Shown here: positions 17,745 to 31,007 of the stretch, one piece after another
Numbering within the stretch: the first letter of the stretch is position 1
Layout: each line of letters begins with the position of its first letter
NCBI RefSeq assembly: GCF_000379125.1
Contig: NZ_KB900626.1
Coordinates: forward strand, 250,014 to 314,013
From: Methylosinus sp. LW4
GTDB taxonomy: Bacteria > Pseudomonadota > Alphaproteobacteria > Rhizobiales > Beijerinckiaceae
Reading direction: 5' to 3'
DNA: 64,000 bases
Notes under the pieces: model-generated
Databases searched by the model: none
Told to the model about the DNA's origin: nothing
Seen by the model: the letters and a program-made list of their open reading frames with translations, nothing else
Position numbers and translations under genes: made by a program

Positions 17745-18031
17745 ATGGGCCGGGCTTCGGCCAGAACGCGCTCGCGAAATTGGCGAGGCAGTTCCAATGG
17801 CGTGACGAGGTCCACCTTGACGCCGAGCAATTCTTCGAGCTCGACCTGCAATCCGCCGAGATCGAACAGGGTCGCTCCAGGCAGCGCGTCGACGAGAATA
17901 TCGACATCGCTATTCTCTTGATCATCCCCGCGCAGCGCCGAGCCGAAAACGCGTGGATTCGTCGCTCGGCAGCGGTGGACCGCCGCGCGAATCGCATCGC
18001 GATGCATCTCGAGCGCGATCGAGGGTTTCAT
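17741..18031 (-). CDS. mntA: MNT-domain nucleotidyltransferase antitoxin, MntA-like
   Basis: The 96-residue protein has the minimal nucleotidyltransferase motif FGSALRGDDQENSDVDILVD (GSxxRGxxxxxSDxDxxV), with both metal-binding aspartates. MNT antitoxins neutralise HEPN toxins by transferring AMP to them. I start it at ATG 18031; a GTG at 18046 is possible. It is translationally coupled to the toxin gene. The pair sits downstream of dnaK. Confidence 0.87.
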   Translation of the reverse strand: MKPSIALEMHRDAIRAAVHRCRATNPRVFGSALRGDDQENSDVDILVDALPGATLFDLGGLQVELEELLGVKVDLVTPLELPRQFRERVLAEARPI

Positions 18032-18097
18032 GATCCTGCTTCCCACGAGGCGTTTTTGTCGTAGGGCGGACCCACCATCAGCCGCCTCTCGACGCGG

Positions 18098-18145
18098 ACC
18101 CTCATCCGACCCTCGCTGACGCGAGCGCTCCCTTCTCCCGCGAGC
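18098..18145. repeat. Dispersed intergenic repeat, copy 1
   Basis: The stretch beginning CCCTCATCCGACCCTCGCTG and ending at CTTCTCCCGC is an inverted copy of the element at 31436-31490. Such CTTCTCCCGC...GGATGAGGG elements are abundant between genes in Rhizobiales. It lies between dnaK and the toxin-antitoxin pair. Confidence 0.7.
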
Positions 18146-18162
18146 GGAGGAAGGGAGCGCTC
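18123..18162. terminator. Hairpin downstream of dnaK
   Basis: GAGCGCTCCCTT (18123-18134) pairs perfectly with AAGGGAGCGCTC (18151-18162), followed on the plus strand by TTTCTT. It lies 20 bases beyond the dnaK stop. The T-tract is on the plus side, so termination of dnaK transcripts (minus) would be weak; it may instead be part of the repeat element. Confidence 0.45.
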
Positions 18163-18181
18163 TTTCTTACGGCGAACCGCC

Positions 18182-20083
<1,902 letters not shown>

Positions 20084-20198
20084 ATCGCCGTTCCTTTCGT
20101 TCTTTCGAAATCGGGTCCCGAAGCGGCCCGTATGTCGCCGATCCTTCGGCGGCTCGCATTTTCAGCCCGCCGCGCACCGGCTGCTCATCGTCACTTCA

Positions 20199-20226
20199 GA
20201 TTGTAATCGGCCTGCATCGGCGCAAG
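20199..20226 (-). promoter_or_regulatory. Possible heat-shock-type promoter of dnaK
   Basis: On the minus strand CTTG (20226-20223) is followed after 17 bases by TACAATC (20205-20199), about 115 bases before the dnaK ATG. The -35 CTTG and spacing agree with alphaproteobacterial RpoH promoters; the -10 agrees only partly with CYTATNT. The rest of the 355-base gap between dnaK and the PAP2 gene holds no gene I can support. Confidence 0.3.
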
Positions 20227-20438
20227 TGCGATCTGCATATAGAGCGCGCCGGGCATATAGAATGAAGGCTCCCATGGCGGCAAGCGCCGTCGGGGCCGGC
20301 CTTTTCTCACCCTCCCGTCGCGGCTCTGCCGTTCCGGCTCGCTTTCGCTTATTCTCCGCGGGGCGATTCGCGAAGCGAAGCTCGGCCGCGGACGAGCCTG
20401 CGCCTATTTCCCAACTCCGATTGCCAACAGGCCGACGC

Positions 20439-21029
20439 GTGCTTCCCCACTCGATCGAACCCCTCCTGCGAATCGTCGCCGCCCTCGGCGACGCCGGCTT
20501 CGTCCTTCCGGCGAGCGGCGGGCTCGCCGCGGCGTTCTGGGCCGCTGGCGACCGCCGCGCGGCCGTCGCTTTCCTCGGCGCCATAGCGCTGTGCGGCGTC
20601 ATGGCGACCGTCGCCAAAATCTTCTCCATGGCCTTCGGCCCGCCGGCGCTGCACAGCCCCAGCGGCCACGCCGCGCTGGCGGCGGCCTTCTTCCTGCCGC
20701 TCTCCGCAATTTTCATGCGCGTTCGCGAGAGGCGCGCCGGAATTTTCGCCGCCGCCCTCTGCCTGGCGGCGGCCGTGCTCGTCGCCATCGTCAGAGTGGC
20801 GCAGGGCGCGCATACGGAGCCGGAGGCTTTCGCCGGATTTTTCATAGGCTTGGCGTCATTCGGCCTGTTCCTTGCCGCCGCCCCGGCGCAGGTCTCGATC
20901 GGCGCGCCGGCGATCATCGTCTTCTTTATCGCCGCTGTCGCGATCCAGTCCCAAATCGGGCTCAGCATAGAGGTGGAGGGGCCGCTCGAGCGCATTGCGA
21001 CACGGCTCGCCGAGATGCTGTCGCTCTAG
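20439..21029 (+). CDS. PAP2-superfamily membrane phosphatase
   Basis: The product of about 196 residues is almost entirely membrane-spanning, with roughly six helices. The PAP2 core is visible as SPSGHAALAAAFFLPL (motif 2, with the catalytic His) and AIVRVAQGAHTEPEAFAGFFIG (motif 3, with Arg and the nucleophilic His). The Asp that usually follows the motif 3 His is Glu. Relatives dephosphorylate lipid phosphates or undecaprenyl pyrophosphate. The start is probably GTG 20439 with AGG upstream, because codon bias begins there; the frame is open much further upstream over the dnaK gene. Confidence 0.72.
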   Translation: MLPHSIEPLLRIVAALGDAGFVLPASGGLAAAFWAAGDRRAAVAFLGAIALCGVMATVAKIFSMAFGPPALHSPSGHAALAAAFFLPLSAIFMRVRERRAGIFAAALCLAAAVLVAIVRVAQGAHTEPEAFAGFFIGLASFGLFLAAAPAQVSIGAPAIIVFFIAAVAIQSQIGLSIEVEGPLERIATRLAEMLSL

Positions 21030-21186
21030 CTCCAATGTTTCTATCTTGTTTCTTTTGCGCTTTCGAAAAGCTTCGGAGCCAAAGGCGGATAGCCGCTCCT
21101 CGCGCGGCGCGGCCGATATTTGATTTTCATCACGAAGCGTGCGATTCGACCGATAGGAATAGCGTTTTTGGCGGAGAAACGCCGCA

Positions 21187-22272
21187 ATGCAGAAGAGTCG
21201 ATTGTTGCGGTCCGCGGCGGCGTTAACCGTGCTCCTCCTGCTTTCCGCCTGTGACAATTCCGCCCGCAAGGCCGAAGGCCCGGCGCGGGTCGTGCTCGTC
21301 GCGCCCGTTCATTACGCGCCGCGCGCGCCGACGCGCCAATTCGTCGCCGCCATCCGTCCGCGCGTCGAGACCGACCAATCCTTCCGCGTCGCCGGCAAGG
21401 TGGTGCGCCGTCTCGTCGAGAATGGGCAGGCCGTCAAGGCCGGTGATCTTCTGGCCGTGCTGGACGAGGCCGATCTGCGCCTGCAGAAGGAGCAGGCAGA
21501 GGCGGAGCTCTCCGCCGCGCGCATGGCGCTGGAGCAGGCCGCCGCCGACGAGCGCCGCGCGCAGACCTTGCGCAAGGACGGCTGGACCGCGCAGGCGGCG
21601 CTCGATCGCCAGAAAGCCCAGGCCGAGGAGGCGCGCGGCCGCCAGCAGCGCGCGCTGCGGGCCGTGGAGCTCGCCAAGAATGCGCTGGATTACGCCTCGC
21701 TGCGCGCCGATTCGGACGGGGTGGTGACGGCGACCTTCATCGAGCCGGGGCAGGTGGTCGCGGCGGGGCAGGCGGCGGTGCGCGTCGCCCGCGCCGGCGC
21801 TCTCGAGGCCGTCGTCGCTCTGCCGGAGGCCTTCGCCTCCCTCGCCGGAGCTGGGGAGGCGAGCCTCTTTCTTTGGTCCGATCCGGCCAAGACCTATCGC
21901 GCCAGCCTGCGCGAGCTCGGCGCCTCCGCCGACGCCGCCACCCGCACCTTCTCCGCGCGCTATTCGATCCTCGGCGCCGATGAGAAGGTGGGGCTCGGCA
22001 TGAGCGCGACGCTGACGCTCGCCGGCAAGGATCAGGGCGTCGCCGCCGCCCTGCCGCTGGCGGCTCTGTTCGATCAAGGCTCCGGCCCCAGCGTGTGGAA
22101 GGTGGAGGAGGGCGGCAAGCTCACCCTCGCGCCCGTCTCCGTGCTGCGCTACGAGGCCAAGACGGCGCTCATCGCCGGCGGCGTCGCCGAGGGCGACCGC
22201 GTGGTCGTGCTCGGCGCCCATAAGCTCGATCCCGGCCAGCGCGTGCGTCCGGTCGACGCCGAGACTCTGTGA
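21187..22272 (+). CDS. RND efflux periplasmic adaptor (membrane fusion protein), lipoprotein
   Basis: This 361-residue adaptor links an inner-membrane RND pump to an outer-membrane channel. It carries a lipoprotein signal (LTVLLLLSACDNS, acylated Cys22), a biotinyl-lipoyl-like half (KVVRRLVENGQAVKAGDLLAVLDEADL), a coiled-coil hairpin rich in Ala/Glu/Arg (residues about 95-165), and a beta-barrel plus membrane-proximal end. GGAGAAAC precedes the ATG. The pump gene follows directly. No TolC-like gene is adjacent. Confidence 0.93.
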   Translation: MQKSRLLRSAAALTVLLLLSACDNSARKAEGPARVVLVAPVHYAPRAPTRQFVAAIRPRVETDQSFRVAGKVVRRLVENGQAVKAGDLLAVLDEADLRLQKEQAEAELSAARMALEQAAADERRAQTLRKDGWTAQAALDRQKAQAEEARGRQQRALRAVELAKNALDYASLRADSDGVVTATFIEPGQVVAAGQAAVRVARAGALEAVVALPEAFASLAGAGEASLFLWSDPAKTYRASLRELGASADAATRTFSARYSILGADEKVGLGMSATLTLAGKDQGVAAALPLAALFDQGSGPSVWKVEEGGKLTLAPVSVLRYEAKTALIAGGVAEGDRVVVLGAHKLDPGQRVRPVDAETL

Positions 22273-22283
22273 GGCGCGGGGCG

Positions 22284-25200
22284 ATGGGTTTCAATCTCTC
22301 GCTCTGGGCGGTCAAGCGGCAGACGCTCACTCTCGCGCTGATCCTCGCGGTGGCCGTCGCCGGGGTCTTCTCCTATTTCCGCCTCGGCCGCGCCGAGGAC
22401 CCGTCCTTCACCATCAAGGTCGCCAATCTCACCGCGATCTGGCCGGGCGTCACCGCGCTCGAGATGCGCGATCAGGTCGCCGACCGGCTGGAGAAGAAGC
22501 TGCAGGAGCTTCCCTATCTCGAGAAGATCGAGACCTATGTGAAGCCGAGCTTCCTCGCCATGCAGGTGACGTTCAAGGACACGACGCCGCCCGCGCAAGT
22601 GCCGAGCCTCTTCTATCAATTGCGCAAGAAGCTCCACGACATTCAGCCGGAGCTTCCGCAGGGCGTGATCGGCCCGGACGTCAATGACGAGTTCGGCGAC
22701 GTCGACGCCGTGCTCTACGCCGTCCATGGCGAGGGCGCCGATTATCACCAGCTCGACCGCGTGGTGGAGATGTTCCGCCAGCGCCTGCTGGAGACGCCGG
22801 ACATTGTGAAGGTGAATGTCTATGGCGAGCAGGATCGCAAGATCTTCGTCGAGTTCAGCCAGGCCAAGCTGGCCAATCTCGGCGTCACGCCGCAAGCGCT
22901 GTTCGAATCGCTGGCCAAGCAGAATGCGGTGAACGCCTCCGGCGTCTTCGAGACGCCGGCCAATCGCGTGCCCTTGCGCGTCACCGGCGCGCTGAAGGGC
23001 GCCGAGGCCATCGCCGCCACTCCGGTGGAGGCGAGCGGCCATGTGTTTCGCCTCGGCGACGTCGCCGATGTCGTGTCCGGCTATGAGGACCCGCCGAACT
23101 TTCTGGCGCGCTACAAGGGCGAGCCGACCATCGTCGTCGGCGCGGTGATGGCCAAGGGCGGCAATGTGCTCACCCTCGGCAAGAATCTCGAGGCCACGAT
23201 GGCCGAGGTTCGCGCCGAGACGCCGGTCGGCATAGAGATCACGCAGATCGCCGATCAGCCGACGGTCGTCTCCCATGCGGTCGGCGAGTTCACGCGCTCC
23301 TTCGTCGAGGCGCTGGTCATCGTCCTTTTCGTGAGCTTCGTCTCGCTCGGCTTTCGCACCGGAATCATCGTCGCTCTGTCGGCGCCGCTGGTGCTCGCGG
23401 TCGTCTTCGTCTTCATGAACGCCTTCGGCGTCGATCTTCAGCGCATCTCGCTCGGCGCGCTCATCATCGCGCTCGGCCTGCTGGTCGACGACGCCATCAT
23501 CGCCGTCGAGATGATGACGGTGAAGATGGAGCAGGGCGAGGATCGAATCAGCGCCGCCACCTTCGCCTGGACGTCCACGGCCTTTCCCATGCTCACCGGC
23601 ACTCTGGTGACGGTGGCGGGCTTCATGCCGGTCGGCTTCGCCGCTTCCTCGACCGGCGAATATACGGGCTCGCTGTTCTTCGTGCTGGCCGTGGCGCTCG
23701 TCGCCTCCTGGTTCGTCGCCGTGCTGTTCACGCCCTATCTCGGCGTGAAGCTGCTGCCCGATTTCTCGCGCCACGCCCATCACGATCCCGAGGCGATCTA
23801 TTCGACGCCCTTCTATCTCGGCCTGCGCCGGCTCATCACCTGGGCGGTCGACAATCGCCTGCTCGTCGTCTGCGCCACGGGCGGGATTTTCATCGCGGCC
23901 GTCCTCGGCTTCGGCCATGTGCAGAAGCAGTTCTTCCCCATTTCCGAGCGGCCGGAGCTGTTCTTCCAGCTGCGCATGCCGGAGGGCTCGTCCATATTCG
24001 CGACGGCCGCGGCGGTGGACGAGGCCGAGAAGCTGCTGAAGGGCGACGAGGACGCCGTCCATTACACGAGCTATATCGGCCATGGTCCGCCGCGCTTCTG
24101 GCTCGGCCTCAGCCCAGCGCTGCCCAATGAGGCCTATGCGGAGATCGTCATCGTCGCCAAGGATCTCGAGGCGCGCGAGCGGCTGAAGGCCCGCCTCTCC
24201 AAGGCGCTGGAGGATGGCGCCGTCTCGCAGGCCCGCGCCCGCGTCGATCGCTTCAACTTCGGCCCGCCGGTGGGCTTTCCGGTGCAATTTCGCGTCATCG
24301 GCCGCGATCCGGCGGAGGTGCGCGCCATCGCCTATCGCGTGCGCGATGTCATGCGCGAGGACAAGGCCGTCGTCGAGCCGCATCTGCAATGGAACGAGCA
24401 GACGCCGGCGGTGCGGCTCGTCATCGATCAGGACCGCGCGCGCGTCATGGGCCTCACGCCGCAAGAGGTGGCGAACCGGCTGCAGATGATGGTCTCCGGC
24501 GTGACGATCACCAGCCTGCGCGACGGCATAGACCGCGTGGACGTCGTCGCCCGCGCCACGCCCGGCGAGCGCGGCGATCTCGGACGGCTGGACGATATCG
24601 TGATTTTGACGCGCGCCGGCGCGCCCGTGCCGGTCTCGCAGATCGCCAAGATCGTCTATGAGCATGAGGAGCCGATCATCTGGCGGCGCAATCGTAACAT
24701 GCTCGTCACCGTGCGCGCCGATGTGAAGGACGGCGTGCAGGCGCCGGACGTCACCAATCGCATCTGGCCGCGCCTCGCCGAGATTCGCGAGCATCTGCCG
24801 CCGGGCTATCGGATCGAGATCGGCGGCGCGATCGAGGAATCCGCCAAGGCCAATTCCTCCATCGCCGCCGTCGCCCCGGTCATGATTCTCGTGATGCTGG
24901 TGATCGTGATGTTCCAGCTGCAGGATTTCACGCGGCTCGGCCTCGTGATGATGAGCGCGCCGCTCGGCCTCATCGGCTCCTCGCTGGCGCTCAATCTGGC
25001 GAGTGCGCCTTTCGGCTTCGTCGCTCTGCTCGGCCTCATCGCGCTCTCCGGCATGGACATGCGCAATTCGATCATATTGGTCGATCAGGTGCGTCAGGAC
25101 CTCGAGAAGGGCGCCAATTATCGCGAGGCCATCATCGGCGCCACTGTGCGGCGTGCGCGTCCGGTGGCGCTCACAGCCATGGCCGCCATTCTCGGCATGA

Positions 25201-25409
25201 TTCCGCTGACGCGCTCGCTGTTCTGGGGGCCGATGGCGCTCACCATAATGGGCGGCCTCTTCGTCGCGACCTTTTTGACCGTGCTGTTCCTGCCGGCGCT
25301 CTACGCCATGTGGTTCCGCCGCAAGCTCGGCGACGTGCTGGTCGAGACGCCGCAGCCGACGGCGCCGGCGCAATTCGCCTATCATGAGCTGCCGAAGGTG
25401 GCGGAATGA
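22284..25409 (+). CDS. RND family efflux pump, inner-membrane permease
   Basis: This proton-driven pump has about 1,041 residues with the twofold RND architecture: TM1 near LTLALILAVAVAGVFSYF, a large periplasmic porter region, the TM2-6 bundle, a second porter region, and TM8-12. The TM4 proton-relay Asp pair is seen in GLLVDDAIIAVEMM. Substrates (drugs, metals or lipids) cannot be told, but the family is HAE-1-like rather than heavy-metal CusA. ATG 22284 is chosen for its GAGG site; a GTG at 22269 overlapping the adaptor's stop is an alternative. The two genes form an operon. Confidence 0.93.
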   Translation: MGFNLSLWAVKRQTLTLALILAVAVAGVFSYFRLGRAEDPSFTIKVANLTAIWPGVTALEMRDQVADRLEKKLQELPYLEKIETYVKPSFLAMQVTFKDTTPPAQVPSLFYQLRKKLHDIQPELPQGVIGPDVNDEFGDVDAVLYAVHGEGADYHQLDRVVEMFRQRLLETPDIVKVNVYGEQDRKIFVEFSQAKLANLGVTPQALFESLAKQNAVNASGVFETPANRVPLRVTGALKGAEAIAATPVEASGHVFRLGDVADVVSGYEDPPNFLARYKGEPTIVVGAVMAKGGNVLTLGKNLEATMAEVRAETPVGIEITQIADQPTVVSHAVGEFTRSFVEALVIVLFVSFVSLGFRTGIIVALSAPLVLAVVFVFMNAFGVDLQRISLGALIIALGLLVDDAIIAVEMMTVKMEQGEDRISAATFAWTSTAFPMLTGTLVTVAGFMPVGFAASSTGEYTGSLFFVLAVALVASWFVAVLFTPYLGVKLLPDFSRHAHHDPEAIYSTPFYLGLRRLITWAVDNRLLVVCATGGIFIAAVLGFGHVQKQFFPISERPELFFQLRMPEGSSIFATAAAVDEAEKLLKGDEDAVHYTSYIGHGPPRFWLGLSPALPNEAYAEIVIVAKDLEARERLKARLSKALEDGAVSQARARVDRFNFGPPVGFPVQFRVIGRDPAEVRAIAYRVRDVMREDKAVVEPHLQWNEQTPAVRLVIDQDRARVMGLTPQEVANRLQMMVSGVTITSLRDGIDRVDVVARATPGERGDLGRLDDIVILTRAGAPVPVSQIAKIVYEHEEPIIWRRNRNMLVTVRADVKDGVQAPDVTNRIWPRLAEIREHLPPGYRIEIGGAIEESAKANSSIAAVAPVMILVMLVIVMFQLQDFTRLGLVMMSAPLGLIGSSLALNLASAPFGFVALLGLIALSGMDMRNSIILVDQVRQDLEKGANYREAIIGATVRRARPVALTAMAAILGMIPLTRSLFWGPMALTIMGGLFVATFLTVLFLPALYAMWFRRKLGDVLVETPQPTAPAQFAYHELPKVAE

Positions 25410-25533
25410 TCGGGCGCCGCGGCTGAGCGATTCGCCGAGCGGGCTATGGACGCTCGGTCGAAGCCTCGAATAGGATGTGGCCATTGAGCGAGCGCTCTTC
25501 GCCGAGCGCGCAATATCCTTTTCGGAGCGGCAT

Positions 25534-26064
25534 ATGCGAAAATCCCTGGCTGTGGCGGCCCTTTTGGCCAATCTCCTCTGCAGCGCGACCGCGGTTCGCG
25601 CGGATGCGTCGCTGGAGGACGTCCGCGTCGCGCGGCAAGTCATCGACGCGCTCCATTTGAGCGACCAGATGGCGGTGATTTTGCCGCAGCTCGTCGACGC
25701 CGTGGGGCGCGGGCTCACCGCACATTATCCGCAGCACGCCAAAGAGATTTCCGAGATCATGCCGCGGCTGAAAGTCAAAGCGTCGGCGCGGATCGACGAA
25801 TTCATGAGCCTCATGGCCACGGCGCTGGCCCCGAAGCTGTCATCGACGGAGCTGCGCGAGCTACGAAGCTTCGCCACCGGTCCGCGCGACGTCGCGGCGC
25901 GCGATGATTTTGCGCGCTCGCCGGCTGGAATCAAATTCTTCTCCCTGCGCGAGGAGTTCACGCGCGAAATGCGGGAGCGGGGAGAGCAATGGGGCGCGAA
26001 AATCGGCCGTGAGGTCGATGAGGAGTTCAAGGCGGAGCTGAAGAGCCGCGGCGTCCGTTTATAG
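25534..26064 (+). CDS. Secreted DUF2059-domain protein
   Basis: The 176-residue protein begins with a signal peptide (MRKSLAVAALLANLLCSATAVRADA read through its Ala-x-Ala site near residue 23). The mature part is helical with the DUF2059 hallmark DDFARSPAGIKFFSLREEF near residues 125-145, preceded by TELRELRSFATGP. The family's function is unknown. A GGAG site sits 6 bases before the ATG. It is downstream of the RND genes after 124 bases, and convergent with the TPR gene. Confidence 0.8.
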   Translation: MRKSLAVAALLANLLCSATAVRADASLEDVRVARQVIDALHLSDQMAVILPQLVDAVGRGLTAHYPQHAKEISEIMPRLKVKASARIDEFMSLMATALAPKLSSTELRELRSFATGPRDVAARDDFARSPAGIKFFSLREEFTREMRERGEQWGAKIGREVDEEFKAELKSRGVRL

Positions 26065-26173
26065 ACCCGACGTCCTCGAAAAAGAGTCGCGCCGCTCCTT
26101 CGTGGAGAAGGGCGGCGCTGAAATCTTCGTCACCAGAGAGATGCGCTCAGGGGGAGCGATGAGCCCCGCCCCC

Positions 26174-28003
26174 TCAGCCGCCGTTCTTCTTCTTGGTCTG
26201 ATCGCTGGCGATGGGCGACGAGTCGGAGAGGCCCTTGTCGATCTTCTCGAGGATCTTCGGCAGATCATCGGGATCGGGGCTCATGTCGCGCGCGTGATTC
26301 CATTGGAAGCGCGCCTCGAGCTTGCGATTGACGCGCCAATAGGCGTCGCCGAGATGGTCGTTGATGACCGGATCGGAGGGCTTGAGATCGACCGCCTTCT
26401 CGAGCTCGCGCACCGCCTCGTCATAACGGCCGAGCCGGTAATAGGCCCAGCCGAGACTGTCGACGACATAGCCGTCGCGGGCGCGTAGATCGACGGCGCG
26501 GCGCAGCATTTTGAACGCCTCGTCGAGATTGACGCCCTGATCCACCCAGGAATAGCCGAGGTAGTTCAGGACCAGCGGCTGGTCGGGATAGAGCTCCAGC
26601 GCCTTTTTGAGATCGGCCTCGGCGATCGGCCAGTTTTTGCGGCGCTCATTGGCGATGCCGCGATAATAATAGAGCAGCCACTGGCTCTTGTCGGTCTGCG
26701 GCTGCAGGTCCAGCACCTTGGTGTAGGTGGTGACCGAATCGGCGAACAGCTTGCGCGAGCGCTGAATATTGCCGAGCGCGGTCAGCGCCTCCTGATCCTT
26801 GGGATGCTCGACGATCACCGCCTGCAGGTGGTCGGTGGCTTCCTTGGTCTTGCCCAGCGTCTCCAGCAGCAGCGCCGCCTGCACATCGGCGTTGACGCGC
26901 AGCGGGCTGTCCTTCGGCACGCTGTCATAGAGATCGATGGCGGTCTCTTCCTGCTTCATGCGCTCGTAAATGTCGGCGAGCGTGATCGTCGCCAGCGCAT
27001 TGTCGGGCGCGAGGAAGAGCGAGAGGCGCAGATAGATCAGCGAGGCGAGCTCGTCGCCCTGGCGGCCGCCGATCGCGCCGAGCCCATAGAGCACCTCGGC
27101 CGCGCCGGCGTCGGCGTCGCGAACGAAGGGGGCGAGCGGCTTGCCCGAATCGATGTCGCCGATCGCCGCGGTGACGATGGGATGACGCGGGGCGAGATCG
27201 TCGAAGGCGCGATAGACGCGGCGCGCCTCCTCGCGGCTGCCATGCGAGACGAGAAAGCGCGCATAGGCGTCGACGAGGCGCAGCGTGTTGCGCTCGGAGC
27301 CATAGGCGGCCTTGAAGCGCTTTGTCGCCTCGGCCTTGTCGCCGTTCTTGGCCGAATCGACGATCAGCGCCGCATGATAGTCGCGGAAGACGGCGAAGGC
27401 GTCTTCCTTGAGCTTGTCGGCCGTCGCCAGCGCCTGCTTGGTTTCGCCGGCGCCGGCGTAGGCCCAGGCGGTGAGCAGCGTGGAGGTGACGTCATGCTTG
27501 CGGTCGAGCCCGCCCTTGGCGAGCACGGCGCGGGCCTTGGCGAATTTCTTGGCCTTTATCGCCTCGACGCCCAGCGTCAGATTGGCGAGGCCGTTGTTCT
27601 TGTCGAAGGCGGCGACATGGGCGGCGAGGGCGAAGGCCTCCTGCATATTGCCATTGGCGAGAGCGGCGACGAAGGCGCGCTCGGTCAGCTCGCGATTGCG
27701 CGGATCGCTGCGCAGCGCCTCGCGGAAAAATGTCGAGGCCGCGAGCGTGTCGCGTTCCGCCCCGGCGACAATGGCGGCGAGATAATTGCCGGACGCGCTC
27801 TCGCCGACCTCGAAGGGCGTGGCGATGGAGAGCGTCGATTCGCGGGCGTGAGCCGAGCCCTCGCCGACGAAGAGCCCCGCGCCGGAGAAGTCGTCGACCC
27901 CGAGCGAAAGAGCGCAGAACGCCGCGGCGGCATAGGCCGCGCGGGTCGAGAAAGAGCGAACGCGGCGCCGTCTCGGCGCATCGGACGAGAAGAATCTGTT
28001 CAC
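26174..28003 (-). CDS. Tetratricopeptide-repeat protein, exported
   Basis: The 609-residue protein has a basic N-terminus and a hydrophobic segment ([18 protein letters not shown]) consistent with export or membrane anchoring. The rest is a chain of TPR helices, clearest towards the C-terminus: [55 protein letters not shown] and [24 protein letters not shown]. This architecture is common in alphaproteobacterial envelope scaffolds and lipoprotein-like NlpI/BTAD relatives. The start is GTG at 28003 without a clear ribosome site. It lies directly downstream of sucC, where sucD would be expected. Confidence 0.82.
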   Translation of the reverse strand: MNRFFSSDAPRRRRVRSFSTRAAYAAAAFCALSLGVDDFSGAGLFVGEGSAHARESTLSIATPFEVGESASGNYLAAIVAGAERDTLAASTFFREALRSDPRNRELTERAFVAALANGNMQEAFALAAHVAAFDKNNGLANLTLGVEAIKAKKFAKARAVLAKGGLDRKHDVTSTLLTAWAYAGAGETKQALATADKLKEDAFAVFRDYHAALIVDSAKNGDKAEATKRFKAAYGSERNTLRLVDAYARFLVSHGSREEARRVYRAFDDLAPRHPIVTAAIGDIDSGKPLAPFVRDADAGAAEVLYGLGAIGGRQGDELASLIYLRLSLFLAPDNALATITLADIYERMKQEETAIDLYDSVPKDSPLRVNADVQAALLLETLGKTKEATDHLQAVIVEHPKDQEALTALGNIQRSRKLFADSVTTYTKVLDLQPQTDKSQWLLYYYRGIANERRKNWPIAEADLKKALELYPDQPLVLNYLGYSWVDQGVNLDEAFKMLRRAVDLRARDGYVVDSLGWAYYRLGRYDEAVRELEKAVDLKPSDPVINDHLGDAYWRVNRKLEARFQWNHARDMSPDPDDLPKILEKIDKGLSDSSPIASDQTKKKNGG

Positions 28004-28100
28004 GTGCTGTTTCCCGCAATCGGCCGCAGCTGCGCGGCGCCGGCGCGCCCGGAAATAGGCCGCCGAGCGCCACCATCATGCGGGAAGATGGCTGTTTTGA

Positions 28101-28140
28101 GCCGCCCCCGCAAGTGCGAAATATCCCAACGGGGGCAGCC
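28101..28140 (-). terminator. Possible hairpin after sucC
   Basis: GCCGCCCCCG (28101-28110) and CGGGGGCAGCC (28130-28140) can pair across a 19-base loop. It lies 25 bases after the sucC stop on the minus strand. There is no clear T-tract, only TCAAAACAG. Confidence 0.3.
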
Positions 28141-28164
28141 GTCTTTTGTCGCGAAAGCGTCGCG

Positions 28165-29364
28165 TCAGCTTCGTCCGCGCACGGCGGCGACGATTTTCTG
28201 CGCCGCGTCGTCGAGATCGTCGGCGGGGATCACATCGAGGCCCGAGCTGGAAATAATTTCCTTGCCGAGATCGACATTGGTGCCCTCGAGGCGCACCACC
28301 AGCGGCACCGCGAGGCCCACTTCCTTCACCGCGGCGATGACGCCCTCGGCGATGACGTCGCAGCGCATGATGCCGCCGAAGATGTTGACGAGAATGCCCT
28401 TCACCTTGGGATCGGCGGTGATGATCTTGAAGGCGGCCGTCACCTTCTCCTTGGTGGCGCCGCCGCCGACGTCGAGGAAGTTGGCGGGGTTCTCGCCATA
28501 GAGCTTGATGATGTCCATCGTCGCCATCGCGAGGCCGGCGCCGTTCACCATGCAGCCGATGGTGCCGTCGAGCGCGATATAGGCGAGCTCATATTTGGAG
28601 GCCTCGATCTCCTTCTCGTCCTCCTCGGTCTTGTCGCGCAGCGCGACCACGTCGGGATGACGATAGAGAGCGTTGTCGTCGAAGGAGATTTTCGCGTCGA
28701 GGCAGCGCAGCTTCCCGTCCTTGGTGACGATCAGCGGATTGATCTCGAGCAGCTCCATATCCTTGGCGACGAAGGCCGAGAACAGGCGCTCGGTGAGCGA
28801 GACCGCCTCCTTCACCAGCGGGCCGGTGAGGCCGAGCGCGTCGGCGACGCGGCGGCCATGATGCGGCAGAACGCCGGTCGCCGGATCGACGGAGAAGGTG
28901 ACGATCTTCTCGGGCGTCGCATGAGCGACCGCCTCGATATCCGTACCGCCCTCGGTGGAGACGACAAAGGAGACGCGCGAGGTGGCGCGGTCGATCAGCA
29001 GCGAGAGATAGAATTCTTTGTCGATATCGGCGCCGTCCTCGATATAGAGGCGGTTGACCTGCTTGCCGGCCTCGCCCGTCTGCACCGTGACCAGCGTCGA
29101 GCCGAGCATCTCCTTGGCGAAGGTCTCGACCTCGTCGAGCGAGCGGGCGAGGCGCACGCCGCCCTTCTCGCCGGCCGAAGCCTCCTTGAACTTGCCCTTG
29201 CCGCGGCCGCCGGCGTGGATCTGCGCCTTGACGACATAGACGGGGCCGGGCAGGCCGCTCGCGGCCTGGCGCGCCTCGCCGGCGGCGAGCGCCGGAGCGC
29301 CTTCGGCGACCGGGGCGCCGAACTCACGCAGGATGGCCTTGGCCTGATATTCGTGGATGTTCAT
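28165..29364 (-). CDS. sucC: Succinate--CoA ligase, beta subunit
   Basis: SucC joins with SucD to convert succinyl-CoA to succinate with ADP or GDP phosphorylation in the TCA cycle. The 399-residue product has the ATP-grasp start [19 protein letters not shown], the [19 protein letters not shown] nucleotide loop, the metal/phosphate region [29 protein letters not shown] (seen in parts) and the subunit interface [17 protein letters not shown]. The close relative malate-CoA ligase MtkA of the serine cycle lacks the GKGKFKEA loop and starts differently, so I call SucC. The alpha-subunit gene sucD is not adjacent. It follows mdh by 76 bases. Confidence 0.93.
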   Translation of the reverse strand: MNIHEYQAKAILREFGAPVAEGAPALAAGEARQAASGLPGPVYVVKAQIHAGGRGKGKFKEASAGEKGGVRLARSLDEVETFAKEMLGSTLVTVQTGEAGKQVNRLYIEDGADIDKEFYLSLLIDRATSRVSFVVSTEGGTDIEAVAHATPEKIVTFSVDPATGVLPHHGRRVADALGLTGPLVKEAVSLTERLFSAFVAKDMELLEINPLIVTKDGKLRCLDAKISFDDNALYRHPDVVALRDKTEEDEKEIEASKYELAYIALDGTIGCMVNGAGLAMATMDIIKLYGENPANFLDVGGGATKEKVTAAFKIITADPKVKGILVNIFGGIMRCDVIAEGVIAAVKEVGLAVPLVVRLEGTNVDLGKEIISSSGLDVIPADDLDDAAQKIVAAVRGRS

Positions 29365-29440
29365 TTCTCACCGATCCTGATTGCGACCTTCGTCGCGACA
29401 ACGCGCCCCTCGCCGGGGGCGGAAACGGGGCTCAGCGCGC

Positions 29441-31006
<1,566 letters not shown>

Positions 31007-31007
<1 letters not shown>

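Noticed and set aside
22149..25718. Long open frame of 1189 codons on the minus strand
   Set aside because: It is the antisense shadow of the RND adaptor and pump genes; the translation is His/Glu/Arg-rich low complexity, as expected from antisense GC-rich codons.
28165..29364. Malate-CoA ligase beta subunit (mtkA)
   Set aside because: The N-terminal sequence and the GKGKFKEA loop fit SucC, and the neighbour is mdh; no serine-cycle genes are nearby.
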